From the NCBI GenBank assembly GCA_011050235.1, contig DRGC01000089.1:1-46479 (forward strand): a stretch of 46,479 nt of DNA. The letters run 5' to 3'. Below the pieces are notes generated by a model. That model searched no databases and was not told the origin of the DNA. It saw only the letters and a program-made list of their open reading frames with translations. The translations under genes and the position numbers were made by a program. Shown here piece after piece: positions 33,469-41,157 of the stretch. The stretch's first letter is position 1. Every line of letters starts with the position of its first letter. This stretch comes from Phycisphaerae bacterium. Its GTDB lineage: Bacteria; Planctomycetota; Phycisphaerae; SM23-33.

Positions 33469-34419
33469 ATGGGTAAGAAGATGTACTACAGCGAAGAAGA
33501 GGCCGCCGCCAAGCTCGGCTGCAGCGTCGACGAACTGAATGCCTACGTCAGCGAGGAAAAGATCCGTGTCTTCAAGGACGGCTTGCGGAACATGTACAAC
33601 GCTCAGGAAGTCGACGCCCTGGCTGAGGAAAAGGGCGTGGGCGGGGAAGAGGACATCGTCCTCACCCCGGCCGATACCGGCGCCGGGGACGAGGTCGAGA
33701 TCACACTGGCTGCAGCCGGCGAGGAGACCGATATTGGCATGCAAAGCGAGGCCGGCGAAGGGGTGATCCCGGTCGAGCCCGCCGGTCCCGCCGCCGATGC
33801 GGTGGACCTGTCGATCGAGGCTGAGGATCTCGCCGAGGGCGGCAAGGAAGACACCGCCCTGTCCGAGGAAGGCGTGAGCATTTTCGACACGGATGACTTC
33901 GATGTCGAAAGCGCCGATGCGATGAGCAAGACGCAGGTCGCCCCCAGCCTCGAAGAACAGATTGCGATGGAGGGTGTGGGCAGCGGCTCGGGCCTGCTGG
34001 ACCTGACCCGCGAAAGCGACGACACCTCGCTGGGCGCCGAGATCCTCGAGCATATCGACGCGGACGCCGAGGGGGCCCCTGAGCTGATCGAAGAGTCCCT
34101 GGCGGACGATCTTTCGGGCCTGTCCGAAGCATCCGCCCCGGCCGTCGTCGCCCCGACCGTCGTCGAGGAAGTGGATCCCGCCGCCGGGTTGTTCGGCGGC
34201 CTGATCATTGGGTGTGCGGTGGTGGCGCTGGTGCTGACGGCCATGGCGCTGGCGAGCCTGACGAATCAACAACCCGAGTACCTCACATGGCTGAATAAGA
34301 ATCTCTTCGCGCTGGTCGTCGGCTCGGTCGCCGTGGTCGGCATCGGCGCGTTGGCTGGATTCATGATTGGCAAGACAGCCGCCGACAGACAGGCGGCGAT
34401 TCGACGGGCCGGCGGATAA
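33469..34419 (+). CDS. Membrane-anchored protein with MerR/excisionase-like HTH
   Basis: 316 residues, AGGAGG upstream. The N-terminal 60 residues look like a MerR/excisionase-type helix-turn-helix (YYSEEEAAAKLGCSVDELNAY, then KIRVFKDGLRNMYNAQEVD). The next 170 residues are acidic and low in complexity (ETDIGMQSEAGEGVIPVEP and similar). Two TM helices close the protein (FGGLIIGCAVVALVLTAMALA about 240-262; FALVVGSVAVVGIGALAGFMIG about 280-302). The HTH would be cytoplasmic, tethered to the membrane. It may bind DNA or, as in some planctomycete proteins with this start, act in protein-protein contacts. It lies between the single-pass protein and the OmpA lipoprotein. Confidence 0.75.
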   Translation: MGKKMYYSEEEAAAKLGCSVDELNAYVSEEKIRVFKDGLRNMYNAQEVDALAEEKGVGGEEDIVLTPADTGAGDEVEITLAAAGEETDIGMQSEAGEGVIPVEPAGPAADAVDLSIEAEDLAEGGKEDTALSEEGVSIFDTDDFDVESADAMSKTQVAPSLEEQIAMEGVGSGSGLLDLTRESDDTSLGAEILEHIDADAEGAPELIEESLADDLSGLSEASAPAVVAPTVVEEVDPAAGLFGGLIIGCAVVALVLTAMALASLTNQQPEYLTWLNKNLFALVVGSVAVVGIGALAGFMIGKTAADRQAAIRRAGG

Positions 34420-34471
34420 GCCGCCGGTGCAGCCCGGCAACCGAAGAAAAGGACCGAAAGGACGTCGGACC

Positions 34472-35272
34472 ATGAAATGCCTTAACACTATCGGGATCAT
34501 CCTCATCGTGATCGGGGCAGTCGGCATGACGGGTTGTTGGTTTGTCCCGGAAAGCCAGCTCCGCGAGGCCCAGGCCGTCAACAACAGGCTGCTCAGAGAC
34601 AAGCAAAAGCTCAAAGCGGATGTCGAAGAGCTCAGAGCGCAGAACGAAGAGTTGGAGCAGGAGCTCATCGATCGCGGCCCGGTGGACGAGCAGGTGCGTC
34701 TGCTGGAGCAGGAATACGGCCAACTGCGATCGGACTACGACGACCTGGACATTAAGTACCAGCAGTTGCTCGTAGAGGGTCCCCCCGAGCCGCTGCCAGA
34801 ACATGTCAGCGTTGAGCTGCAGCGACTGGCGGAGCAGTACTCCGACGTGGTCGAGTTCTCACCCCGTCACGGCATGATCAAGCTTAAAGCCGACCTGACG
34901 TTCTCTGCCGGCAGCGTCTCGATCAGGCCCGCCGCACGCGACGCTCTGGCCCAATTGGCCACGATTGTCAACTCGCCCAAGGCCGAGCCGTTCAACATCT
35001 ATATCGCCGGCCACACCGACGACATGCGGATCGTCAAAGAGGCAACCCTCAGGCATCATCCCAACAACTGGTACCTGTCGGTCCACCGCGCCATCGAGGT
35101 CCAGAAACTCCTCGAGGCTGACGGCGTCGGCGCTAATCGCATCGCGGTGATAGGCTTCGGGCAACACCAGCCCGTCGAGTCCAACGCCGGCAACCGCCGC
35201 GGTAATCCGCTCAATCGGCGCGTGGAGATCTGGCTCGTACCCAGCGGCCAATTCCTCACGGTCAGCCCGTAG
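34472..35272 (+). CDS. OmpA-family peptidoglycan-binding lipoprotein
   Basis: 266 residues from ATG 34472 (AAAGGA upstream; a frame from 34367 adds a basic stretch without signal function). The signal peptide ends in the lipobox VGMTGC. A coiled coil of about 100 residues follows (ESQLREAQAVNNRLLRDKQK to LDIKYQQLL). The C-terminal 120 residues are an OmpA/MotB peptidoglycan-binding domain: FSAGSVSIRPAARDALAQLA, YIAGHTDDMRI, SVHRAIEVQKLL and GNPLNRRVEIWL, with the conserved Asp and Arg that grip diaminopimelate in relatives. It would link the outer membrane to the cell wall. It is the last gene of the unit; the terminator is 45 bp downstream. Confidence 0.88.
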   Translation: MKCLNTIGIILIVIGAVGMTGCWFVPESQLREAQAVNNRLLRDKQKLKADVEELRAQNEELEQELIDRGPVDEQVRLLEQEYGQLRSDYDDLDIKYQQLLVEGPPEPLPEHVSVELQRLAEQYSDVVEFSPRHGMIKLKADLTFSAGSVSIRPAARDALAQLATIVNSPKAEPFNIYIAGHTDDMRIVKEATLRHHPNNWYLSVHRAIEVQKLLEADGVGANRIAVIGFGQHQPVESNAGNRRGNPLNRRVEIWLVPSGQFLTVSP

Positions 35273-35317
35273 CGGACCCGCCGCATCCGAACCGATCCAT
35301 CTCGGCCCCATCGGCGC

Positions 35318-35354
35318 AAGGCCCCATCGCCACGTGCGGTGGGGCCTTGTCTTT
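35318..35354 (+). terminator. Intrinsic terminator after the OmpA lipoprotein
   Basis: A stem of 13 pairs (one G-U): AAGGCCCCA with its inner extension to 35330, loop CACGT at 35331-35335, and the complementary arm ending TGGGGCCTT at 35348. GTCTTT follows. A strong candidate rho-independent terminator. Confidence 0.85.
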
Positions 35355-35433
35355 GCGCCCGGACGCTGCTGTCTCTGGCCGGGTGTTTCGGGCCCTAAGC
35401 TCAGGACGGGCACGTTGTTAAGACAGGCAGGCA

Positions 35434-35462
35434 TTGACAGACTTGGGGTTTTCGGGTATGAT
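35434..35462 (+). promoter_or_regulatory. Near-perfect sigma-70 promoter
   Basis: TTGACA at 35434-35439, a 17-bp spacer and TATGAT at 35457-35462. The predicted start lies near 35469. It removes the TTG 35434 and ATG 35458 candidates for the following gene, since they are inside the promoter. It drives the receiver-like/GGDEF pair. Confidence 0.75.
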
Positions 35463-35502
35463 GAAGTTTTGCAGTGGAGGCCTTGGGCCCGGGAGCAGCA
35501 GT

Positions 35503-36045
35503 GTGTGTCGAGACGGCCGCCATCTAAACACTCTGCGCGTGGTCGTCGTGTCGCGCGAAGATTCCTTTGCCGGCGGCGACCCCGTTGGAAAGATGCTGCG
35601 CGGCCTCAAGTGCGTGTGCGTCCGGACGCCGTACGAGGGCGCAGCCGAGTTGTTGGCCGAGGGCGCAGCGGCGCTGGTGATCGAACTGGCCCAGATGACG
35701 CCTACCCATCTCAGGCTTCTTCAGATCGCTCGGGCCGCCCACGCGCCGGTTTTGGGCTTTGGCCCGCTGGGGCCGGGGACGTCGAGCGAGGACGTCAACG
35801 GCGTTCGTCTCGTCGACCGCGATGAGCTTGCCGAGCAGCTGCAGCAGGTGTTGGCCGCGGGCAAGCAGGATCAGCCGCCCGCCGCAACGCCGGCCGAGCC
35901 TGAACCAACCATCCCCCCAGCCGCCCACGTCGACGAAACGCCTGTCCCGCTCCATCCTGAAGACCGCGCAATGATGGCGGCGGCGCGGAAGTTCCTCGCC
36001 GAACGCGGCGTGTCCGTGGATGATCTATTGGACGATGATGCATGA
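35503..36045 (+). CDS. Receiver-like regulatory protein
   Basis: 180 residues from GTG 35503, with GGGAG 7 nt upstream and the promoter just before. The first 115 residues follow the alpha/beta plan of a response-regulator receiver (LRVVVVSRED, then AALVIELAQMTPTHLRLLQIA, then APVLGFGPLG). The phospho-acceptor position reads VIELAQ with Glu in place of Asp, so it is probably a pseudo-receiver. After a Pro/Ala linker, a short helical C-terminus (DRAMMAAARKFLAERGVSVDDLL) may be a docking segment. The stop overlaps the ATG of the GGDEF gene (ATGA), so the two proteins are likely made together and may form one signalling unit. Confidence 0.68.
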   Translation: MCRDGRHLNTLRVVVVSREDSFAGGDPVGKMLRGLKCVCVRTPYEGAAELLAEGAAALVIELAQMTPTHLRLLQIARAAHAPVLGFGPLGPGTSSEDVNGVRLVDRDELAEQLQQVLAAGKQDQPPAATPAEPEPTIPPAAHVDETPVPLHPEDRAMMAAARKFLAERGVSVDDLLDDDA

Positions 36046-37295
36046 GCCGTTCACCTGATATCCTGTTGATCACCGAGCCATGGATCGGTCAGCAGTTGGC
36101 CGACCGCCTGGATGACGGTCGCTGCCTGCAGTGCAGCGACCGCTACGAGGCGCTCGAGCGGCTGGCCCACAAGTCGTGGTCGGCCGTCGTGGTGACCGGT
36201 CCGCAGGAAGACATGCTGCCCCTGGTCCGCGCGGTTCGCCGCCTGCGGGGCAGCGCGAAGCTGTTCGCATGGCAGTCGCCGACCTGGCCCGACCGTCTCC
36301 ACGAGGCGCTGACCCGCAGCGCCGATGACTTGTTCGCCTATCCCCCCATGCCGCAGGAACTCGCCCGCTGCGCAGCGGCCATCAGGGGCCCGGTGCGACC
36401 CGCAATGCCCGGTCGACCCTCCGCCCAGACGACGACCCCGCCGGCGCTCACCAACGGGCTGGCCCCGGCGGAGATGGCGGCCCTGGTCCAATCGGCCCGG
36501 ACGATCGGCAGCCTGGAGGCCGCCCTGGCGGATCTTGTGAGACGGCGGGGGGGACGACCCGTTCGCTGGCAGGACGCCGCGCCCACAACGCCCGACGAGG
36601 CGGTGTTGCTCCGCATCGAAAACGGTCATCCGCGCGTGCTCGTGGCCGCCGGGGCCGGGCTGCCGGCCAAAAGCGTCGACAAACTTCTGGTCAGTCTGCA
36701 GATGTGTGCGGGCGGGCTGGCGACGATGGCTCGGCGGATGGAGTCGATGCAGCGACTGGCGACCACCGACGATCTGACGGGCCTGGCGAATCGGCGGTAC
36801 TTCTACTACCGGACGGACCAGATCCTCCGCGACATGCGCCGCCAGAACCGCCCAGCCACGCTGGTGTTGTTCGATGTGGACAACTTCAAGCATTACAACG
36901 ACACTTACGGACATGCCGTTGGCGATGAGATTCTCCGGGAGACAGCGATGATGATGCGCCGCGCCCTTCGTGAGCACGACCTGATCGCCCGCATCGGCGG
37001 CGATGAGTTCGCCGTGCTGCTGTGGGACGAGCACCCCCCGCGCCAGCCGGACAGCGAACCTGTCCGCACCGCCATGGCGCTGGTCCAGCGGTTTCGACAG
37101 ACAATCTCCCGCCACACGTTTCCGATGCTGGGCCAGGAAAGCCGAGGCGTCTTGAGCATGTCGGGCGGGGCGGCGATCTTCTCCGATGACGGCGATAGCT
37201 GTCGCGCGCTGCTTCGCGGCGCCGACAAGGCCCTACGCCGCGCAAAACGGTCCGGCAAGAACGCCATCCACCTGCTGGGCGACACCGACGCCTAG
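36042..37295 (+). CDS. Diguanylate cyclase with receiver-like N-terminus
   Basis: 417 residues; ATG overlaps the previous stop by 4 nt. The C-terminal 170 residues are a GGDEF domain: DDLTGLANRRYF, LVLFDVDNFKHYNDTYGHAVGD, and RIGGDEFAVLL with an intact GGDEF. An RxxD product-inhibition site (REHD) sits at the canonical spacing before GGDEF. It should make cyclic di-GMP and be feedback-inhibited. The first 110 residues (DILLITEPWIGQQLADRLDD, VVVTGPQEDMLPLV) form a receiver-like fold without a clear phospho-Asp. The middle 150 residues look GAF-like and are not firmly assigned. No TM segment. The input signal is probably relayed by the partner encoded upstream. Confidence 0.9.
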   Translation: MSRSPDILLITEPWIGQQLADRLDDGRCLQCSDRYEALERLAHKSWSAVVVTGPQEDMLPLVRAVRRLRGSAKLFAWQSPTWPDRLHEALTRSADDLFAYPPMPQELARCAAAIRGPVRPAMPGRPSAQTTTPPALTNGLAPAEMAALVQSARTIGSLEAALADLVRRRGGRPVRWQDAAPTTPDEAVLLRIENGHPRVLVAAGAGLPAKSVDKLLVSLQMCAGGLATMARRMESMQRLATTDDLTGLANRRYFYYRTDQILRDMRRQNRPATLVLFDVDNFKHYNDTYGHAVGDEILRETAMMMRRALREHDLIARIGGDEFAVLLWDEHPPRQPDSEPVRTAMALVQRFRQTISRHTFPMLGQESRGVLSMSGGAAIFSDDGDSCRALLRGADKALRRAKRSGKNAIHLLGDTDA

Positions 37296-37322
37296 ACAGC
37301 GTTCGCAGACCGACCGACACGG

Positions 37323-38153
37323 TTACGTTGCGGTGAGTTCCGCCAGTCGGTTTGCCAGCACATCTTTCTTGGCCGGGGGCATGCCGTCTTCAGCCAGAAG
37401 GGCCTGGCAGCCGTCGATAAAAAAGTCCCGCGCGAACTCGCTGGTGTATACCCGCTCGTGCTGGGGGCGGGCGGCGACGGTCTTGAGGAAGCCCTCGAAC
37501 TCCTCGAAGTAACTGCCGTAGATGTGAAACGAGTCGGCGATGTGCATGTAATGGCCGGGCTCGACGCCGAGTTCAGCGGCCACCATGGCCTGCAGTTCGG
37601 TGAAGGCGTGCATGTTCATGAACGCCGCCTTGAACGCGTCGTTGGACCGCATGTGGCAGTTCATGTGCACCTTGCCGTCGGAGATGCGGAACCAAAGCCG
37701 TTGGAGGCATGTCGGGTCGTCGATCTCCATGTCGTTCCAGACCTGATACGTCACCGCCTGGGCTCGGCGCGTGTGGGGGACCTTCTTCAGGCGGCGCACG
37801 AGGCCGTCGATCTGATCGAACAGACCGAGCGTAGGCACCTCGTAATTGCGAAGGCGCTGATGGTAGGTGTACTCCCACTTGCCGACCGACGGGTCGATCC
37901 AGTGATCGTGCACACCGAAGAGCACCTCCGACCGATACTTTTCCAGATCGTCCAAGCCGCCGGGGAAGGCGCGGTGGATCCGGGGCTCAGCGAACGGATC
38001 GGTGACGTGGATCAGGGCGGAGACATCGCGGCTGTTTGGATCGTCGGGGTGGTCGTACTCGGTCGGGAAGGACAGGCCGTTCTCCCAACACGCGATGACG
38101 GCCTTCTCCCAGGCCAATGGCAGCGACGCCTCGACAATGTGAATTGAACGCAT
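37323..38153 (-). CDS. Thymidylate-synthase-fold protein
   Basis: 276 residues from ATG 38151-38153 with GGGAGG upstream (frame open from 38225). The central part fits the TS/dCMP-hydroxymethylase fold: Cys149 in DPTCLQRLWFRI where the nucleophile sits, RSND at 169-172 where TS has the phosphate-binding RSxD, Asn180, and D-x-F-H-I-Y at 197-202. Those are the residues that bind dUMP and folate in TS. The context around the Cys (PTC rather than PCH) is altered and the N-terminal part is unlike canonical ThyA. It could be a thymidylate synthase, a nucleotide hydroxymethylase or an inactive homolog. It is the last gene of the minus-strand envelope operon and its place there is unexplained. Confidence 0.72.
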   Translation of the reverse strand: MRSIHIVEASLPLAWEKAVIACWENGLSFPTEYDHPDDPNSRDVSALIHVTDPFAEPRIHRAFPGGLDDLEKYRSEVLFGVHDHWIDPSVGKWEYTYHQRLRNYEVPTLGLFDQIDGLVRRLKKVPHTRRAQAVTYQVWNDMEIDDPTCLQRLWFRISDGKVHMNCHMRSNDAFKAAFMNMHAFTELQAMVAAELGVEPGHYMHIADSFHIYGSYFEEFEGFLKTVAARPQHERVYTSEFARDFFIDGCQALLAEDGMPPAKKDVLANRLAELTAT

Positions 38154-38229
38154 AATGTGCCTCCCTGCACAGGCGCGATGGTTGCGGCCGGGGGACATTA
38201 TGTTCCCACCGGCGGCCGGGATCAAGGTC

Positions 38230-39390
38230 TCACATCGGCGCTGAGCGGCCCAGGGCCGACAGGATCGCCGCGGTGATGGTCGCCGCCGCCGGGCGGTCCA
38301 CGCCGCCGGCGGCGGCGGAAACCGCCTCCAGACGGGCCCGATCCCTCAGCAGGGCTCCGACAGCGGGCGGCACGGCCGACCATCGCCGAACCACAACGGC
38401 GGCGCCCTGGGCCTCAAGAAACCGCGCGTTGGCCGACTCCTGCCCCGGGACGGGCCGAAGCAGGACCATCGGCAGGCTCTTGGCGGCGCATTCCGCCATC
38501 ACGATGCCGCCGGCCTTGGTGACGATCAGCGTACTGACGTGCGCCAACTCATGGAGGCGGTCGGTCATGGGGATTGCCCGCAGCCGGGCGGGATCGACCC
38601 CCAGCGCGGCGATCTGATCGACCAGCTTGCGGTTGTGCCCAGCCAACACGCACACGCACGCATCGCCGCATTCCCGGACAAGCCGCTCGGCGATCCGCGC
38701 AATCGGGCCAGTCGTGTAGGTCGTTCCGCCACTGAGCAGCACGATCGGCCGGTCCGCCGGCAGCTGCCACCGCGCCAGCACCTCTCGCCTCTCCAACGGC
38801 TGGCGCCACTTGGGGTGGATGGGGATGCCGCTCAGGCAGACCCGCTCGTCGGCGATCCCCCAGCGGCCTAGCGTCTTGACCGCCCCGTCGGTGGCGACGA
38901 ACCATCGGTCGACGCGGCGGGCATACCAGAACCGGTGGAGCTGCCAATCCGTGGCGACCACCATCTGCCGGGCGGCCAACCGGCCCGAGGCGATCAGCCC
39001 GCCCACCATCGGCGGGGCCAGGAAATGCGTGTGGACGATCAGCTTGGGCTGCATTTCCAGCAGCGTCGCCCGCAGACGGCGCAGGGCGCGGCGCTCGACC
39101 ACCAGCCGGACGCGCTCGGCCAGTCCTCGCCGCCGCCGATGGGGGTAATTCATCAGAGAAAAACCCAGCCCGTACAGCCTAGGCGTGCGGACGACGGCCC
39201 ATTCGAACCCCTTGGCGTAGCCGTGGCGGAACGGCCGGGGCACGAGATCCATGCTGTCGAGAAACGCCGTCGATACGTCGGGCGCGCGCTGGGCCAGGGC
39301 AGCCTGCAGCGCGCGGGCGGCGGCGTTGTGGCCGGCCCCGACCATCGCCGAGACGAAAACCACCTGCCGCCGGTCGCTCCCGCCGGTCAC
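38230..39390 (-). CDS. MGDG-synthase-type glycosyltransferase
   Basis: 386 residues, GTG start overlapping the stop of the preceding gene as GTGA. The two-domain GT28/GT-B layout is clear: SAMVGAGHNAAARALQAAL at the N-terminus, as in diacylglycerol glycosyltransferases and MurG relatives, and KAGGIVMAECAAKSLPMVLL plus PVPGQESANARFL in the nucleotide-sugar domain. No signal peptide; a peripheral inner-membrane enzyme. It probably adds a hexose to diacylglycerol to make glycolipid. Translational coupling to the membrane/TPR protein and position in an AsmA operon suggest envelope lipid work. Confidence 0.88.
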   Translation of the reverse strand: MTGGSDRRQVVFVSAMVGAGHNAAARALQAALAQRAPDVSTAFLDSMDLVPRPFRHGYAKGFEWAVVRTPRLYGLGFSLMNYPHRRRRGLAERVRLVVERRALRRLRATLLEMQPKLIVHTHFLAPPMVGGLIASGRLAARQMVVATDWQLHRFWYARRVDRWFVATDGAVKTLGRWGIADERVCLSGIPIHPKWRQPLERREVLARWQLPADRPIVLLSGGTTYTTGPIARIAERLVRECGDACVCVLAGHNRKLVDQIAALGVDPARLRAIPMTDRLHELAHVSTLIVTKAGGIVMAECAAKSLPMVLLRPVPGQESANARFLEAQGAAVVVRRWSAVPPAVGALLRDRARLEAVSAAAGGVDRPAAATITAAILSALGRSAPM

Positions 39391-41153
39391 TTGGGCTGGA
39401 CCTCCTGAGCCGGCATCCAGGCTAGGGCCTCCTCAGCCTGCTGCCGCCAAGGATTGGGCGCCGCCTCGATGACTCGCCGAAAATAGACAGCCGCCGGGTG
39501 GATGCCCTCCTGCAGGCGAAGGGCCCTCTCCTGCGTGACCAGGCGCCCCAGTTCGTAGTTGGCCTGGACCGCAGCGTCGTCGGTCAACGGAGCTTCGGCC
39601 AGCGGGCGCAACTCCCGGGCTCGCCCGTAGGGATCGGTCACCGTCAGCGCTGCGGCCAACTGCAGGTTGTCCTTCAAGTGCGTGTGGCCAAACCGATCGG
39701 CCAGGTCCAGGTAATCGGTCCGCGCCCCGCGTTCGGTCGGGTTGACCTGCATCCATTCAGCCATCGCGTGGGCCTCGTCGGAGGTGGCCAGAAGGTCGTT
39801 GGTCCGCATCAGCCAGATGAGGCGGCGGGTGTGCTCCAGGGCGGCGGCGTAGTAGCTGTCCGATGGCAGCGAGGGGTCGGCGGGGAATAGGCGGGCCGGC
39901 GGCTTCGCCCGCCCATCAGCGCCGATCGAGTCGTGCCCCTGCAGCTGCGAGCGGGCCCGCGCCAGCAGGCTGTGGGCGTAGCTCATCTGGGCGGGGTCGC
40001 GCAGGGCCAACTCCGCCAGCCTCAGCTGCGCCAGGCCGGCCTGTGGGCTGTGGTCGTATCGTTCGATCAGTGCTTGCCACGTAGGCTGAGCGGCCGGGTC
40101 GGCAAAGACCGCTGTGCAGCGGATGGCGCCGTGGTCGAAGGCCGGCAGGTCCAGCCGGAGGCAATGACACTGCCCGACGATCCACATCACCGACGGCGCT
40201 CGACGGCTGCGCGGGTAACGCCGGAGGAACCGGTCGCACTGGCCCAGCAGACGATCGCGGCGCCGGTACAGGTCATCTTCAGCCCGGCGCTGCAGCAGGG
40301 CTTTGGTCAACCCGCGCAGGCCCGGCCGCTGTGCGAACTGCGCCAGCGGCAGGTCGCCAAAGACCGCATCGCCCGGGGCGAGTCGATTCTCCGGGTCGGG
40401 CCGCACGATCAGCGCGTAGTGCAGTTCGTCAGCACCGACACGGCCATAGAACACCACCAGCGGCGCCGCCAGCAGCACCAGCAGTACCGGCCAGATGATG
40501 CCGGGACGAAACTTCGAAACGTGCGCGAGCGTCAGGACGGTCGCAAAGGACAGGATCGCCGCGACACCGGCAAGCAGGAACGGCATGTACATCAGCCATC
40601 GCCACAACGGCGGCGTGGCCGGGTCGATGGGCAACAGCCCCAGCATATCCAGCAGCCCCAGCAGCGCCGCCACCGGCAACAACCCCAGAATCGACGCCAG
40701 CATCGGCAGGTTGCTCCGAAGGCGCGTGCCCGTCGCCAGCAGGCACCCCACACCCACCGACACCGTCAGCAGCGGCATCGGGGCGACTGCGGCCAGGATG
40801 ATCAGAAACAGCAGCGACACCCGCAGGCGGTACATCACCGCCACGATGATGGGCACGAAAATCATCACACCCAGCAGCAACCCCACCACCAGGATCATCC
40901 AGCGGTGCGTCAGCACGCTCAGCGGGTGCAGCAGGATCTCGAACGGCATGGTCAGGCTGCGGCGATAGGCGGCAGCTGTCAGGGCGAGCCACTCGCCGGT
41001 GACCAGAAACCGCCAAAACGCCGCCACGGTCGCAAAGCCCACGAGATTCACCGCCACGAACACGATCCTGCGCCCAAGACTCGTCGAGCGAAGCAAAGGC
41101 TTTTGGCCGCGGCGATGGTCGAAGGGATCGGTGGGCCACAGAATGGGCGACAT
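39387..41153 (-). CDS. Six-TM protein with large TPR-like soluble domain
   Basis: 588 residues. The first 240 residues hold about six TM helices (RIVFVAVNLVGFATVAAFW, WMILVVGLLLGVMIFVPIIV, LLFLIILAAVAPMPLLTVSV, MLASILGLLPVAALLGLLD, and two more to PGIIWPVLLVLLAAPLVVF). The remaining 340 residues are soluble and helical with repeated A/L-rich pairs (QAGLAQLRLAELALRDPAQ, NYELGRLVTQERALRLQEG), as in TPR-like scaffolds. No catalytic motif. It lies 4 bp after the AsmA-like gene and overlaps the glycosyltransferase by 4 bp, so it is firmly within the operon. A scaffold for envelope lipid or protein assembly is plausible but not shown. Confidence 0.7.
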   Translation of the reverse strand: MSPILWPTDPFDHRRGQKPLLRSTSLGRRIVFVAVNLVGFATVAAFWRFLVTGEWLALTAAAYRRSLTMPFEILLHPLSVLTHRWMILVVGLLLGVMIFVPIIVAVMYRLRVSLLFLIILAAVAPMPLLTVSVGVGCLLATGTRLRSNLPMLASILGLLPVAALLGLLDMLGLLPIDPATPPLWRWLMYMPFLLAGVAAILSFATVLTLAHVSKFRPGIIWPVLLVLLAAPLVVFYGRVGADELHYALIVRPDPENRLAPGDAVFGDLPLAQFAQRPGLRGLTKALLQRRAEDDLYRRRDRLLGQCDRFLRRYPRSRRAPSVMWIVGQCHCLRLDLPAFDHGAIRCTAVFADPAAQPTWQALIERYDHSPQAGLAQLRLAELALRDPAQMSYAHSLLARARSQLQGHDSIGADGRAKPPARLFPADPSLPSDSYYAAALEHTRRLIWLMRTNDLLATSDEAHAMAEWMQVNPTERGARTDYLDLADRFGHTHLKDNLQLAAALTVTDPYGRARELRPLAEAPLTDDAAVQANYELGRLVTQERALRLQEGIHPAAVYFRRVIEAAPNPWRQQAEEALAWMPAQEVQPK

Positions 41154-41157
41154 GGGG

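Noticed and set aside
35434-35502. Earlier starts (TTG 35434, ATG 35458) for the receiver-like protein
   Set aside because: They coincide with the -35 and -10 boxes of a near-perfect promoter; GTG 35503 has a ribosome site.
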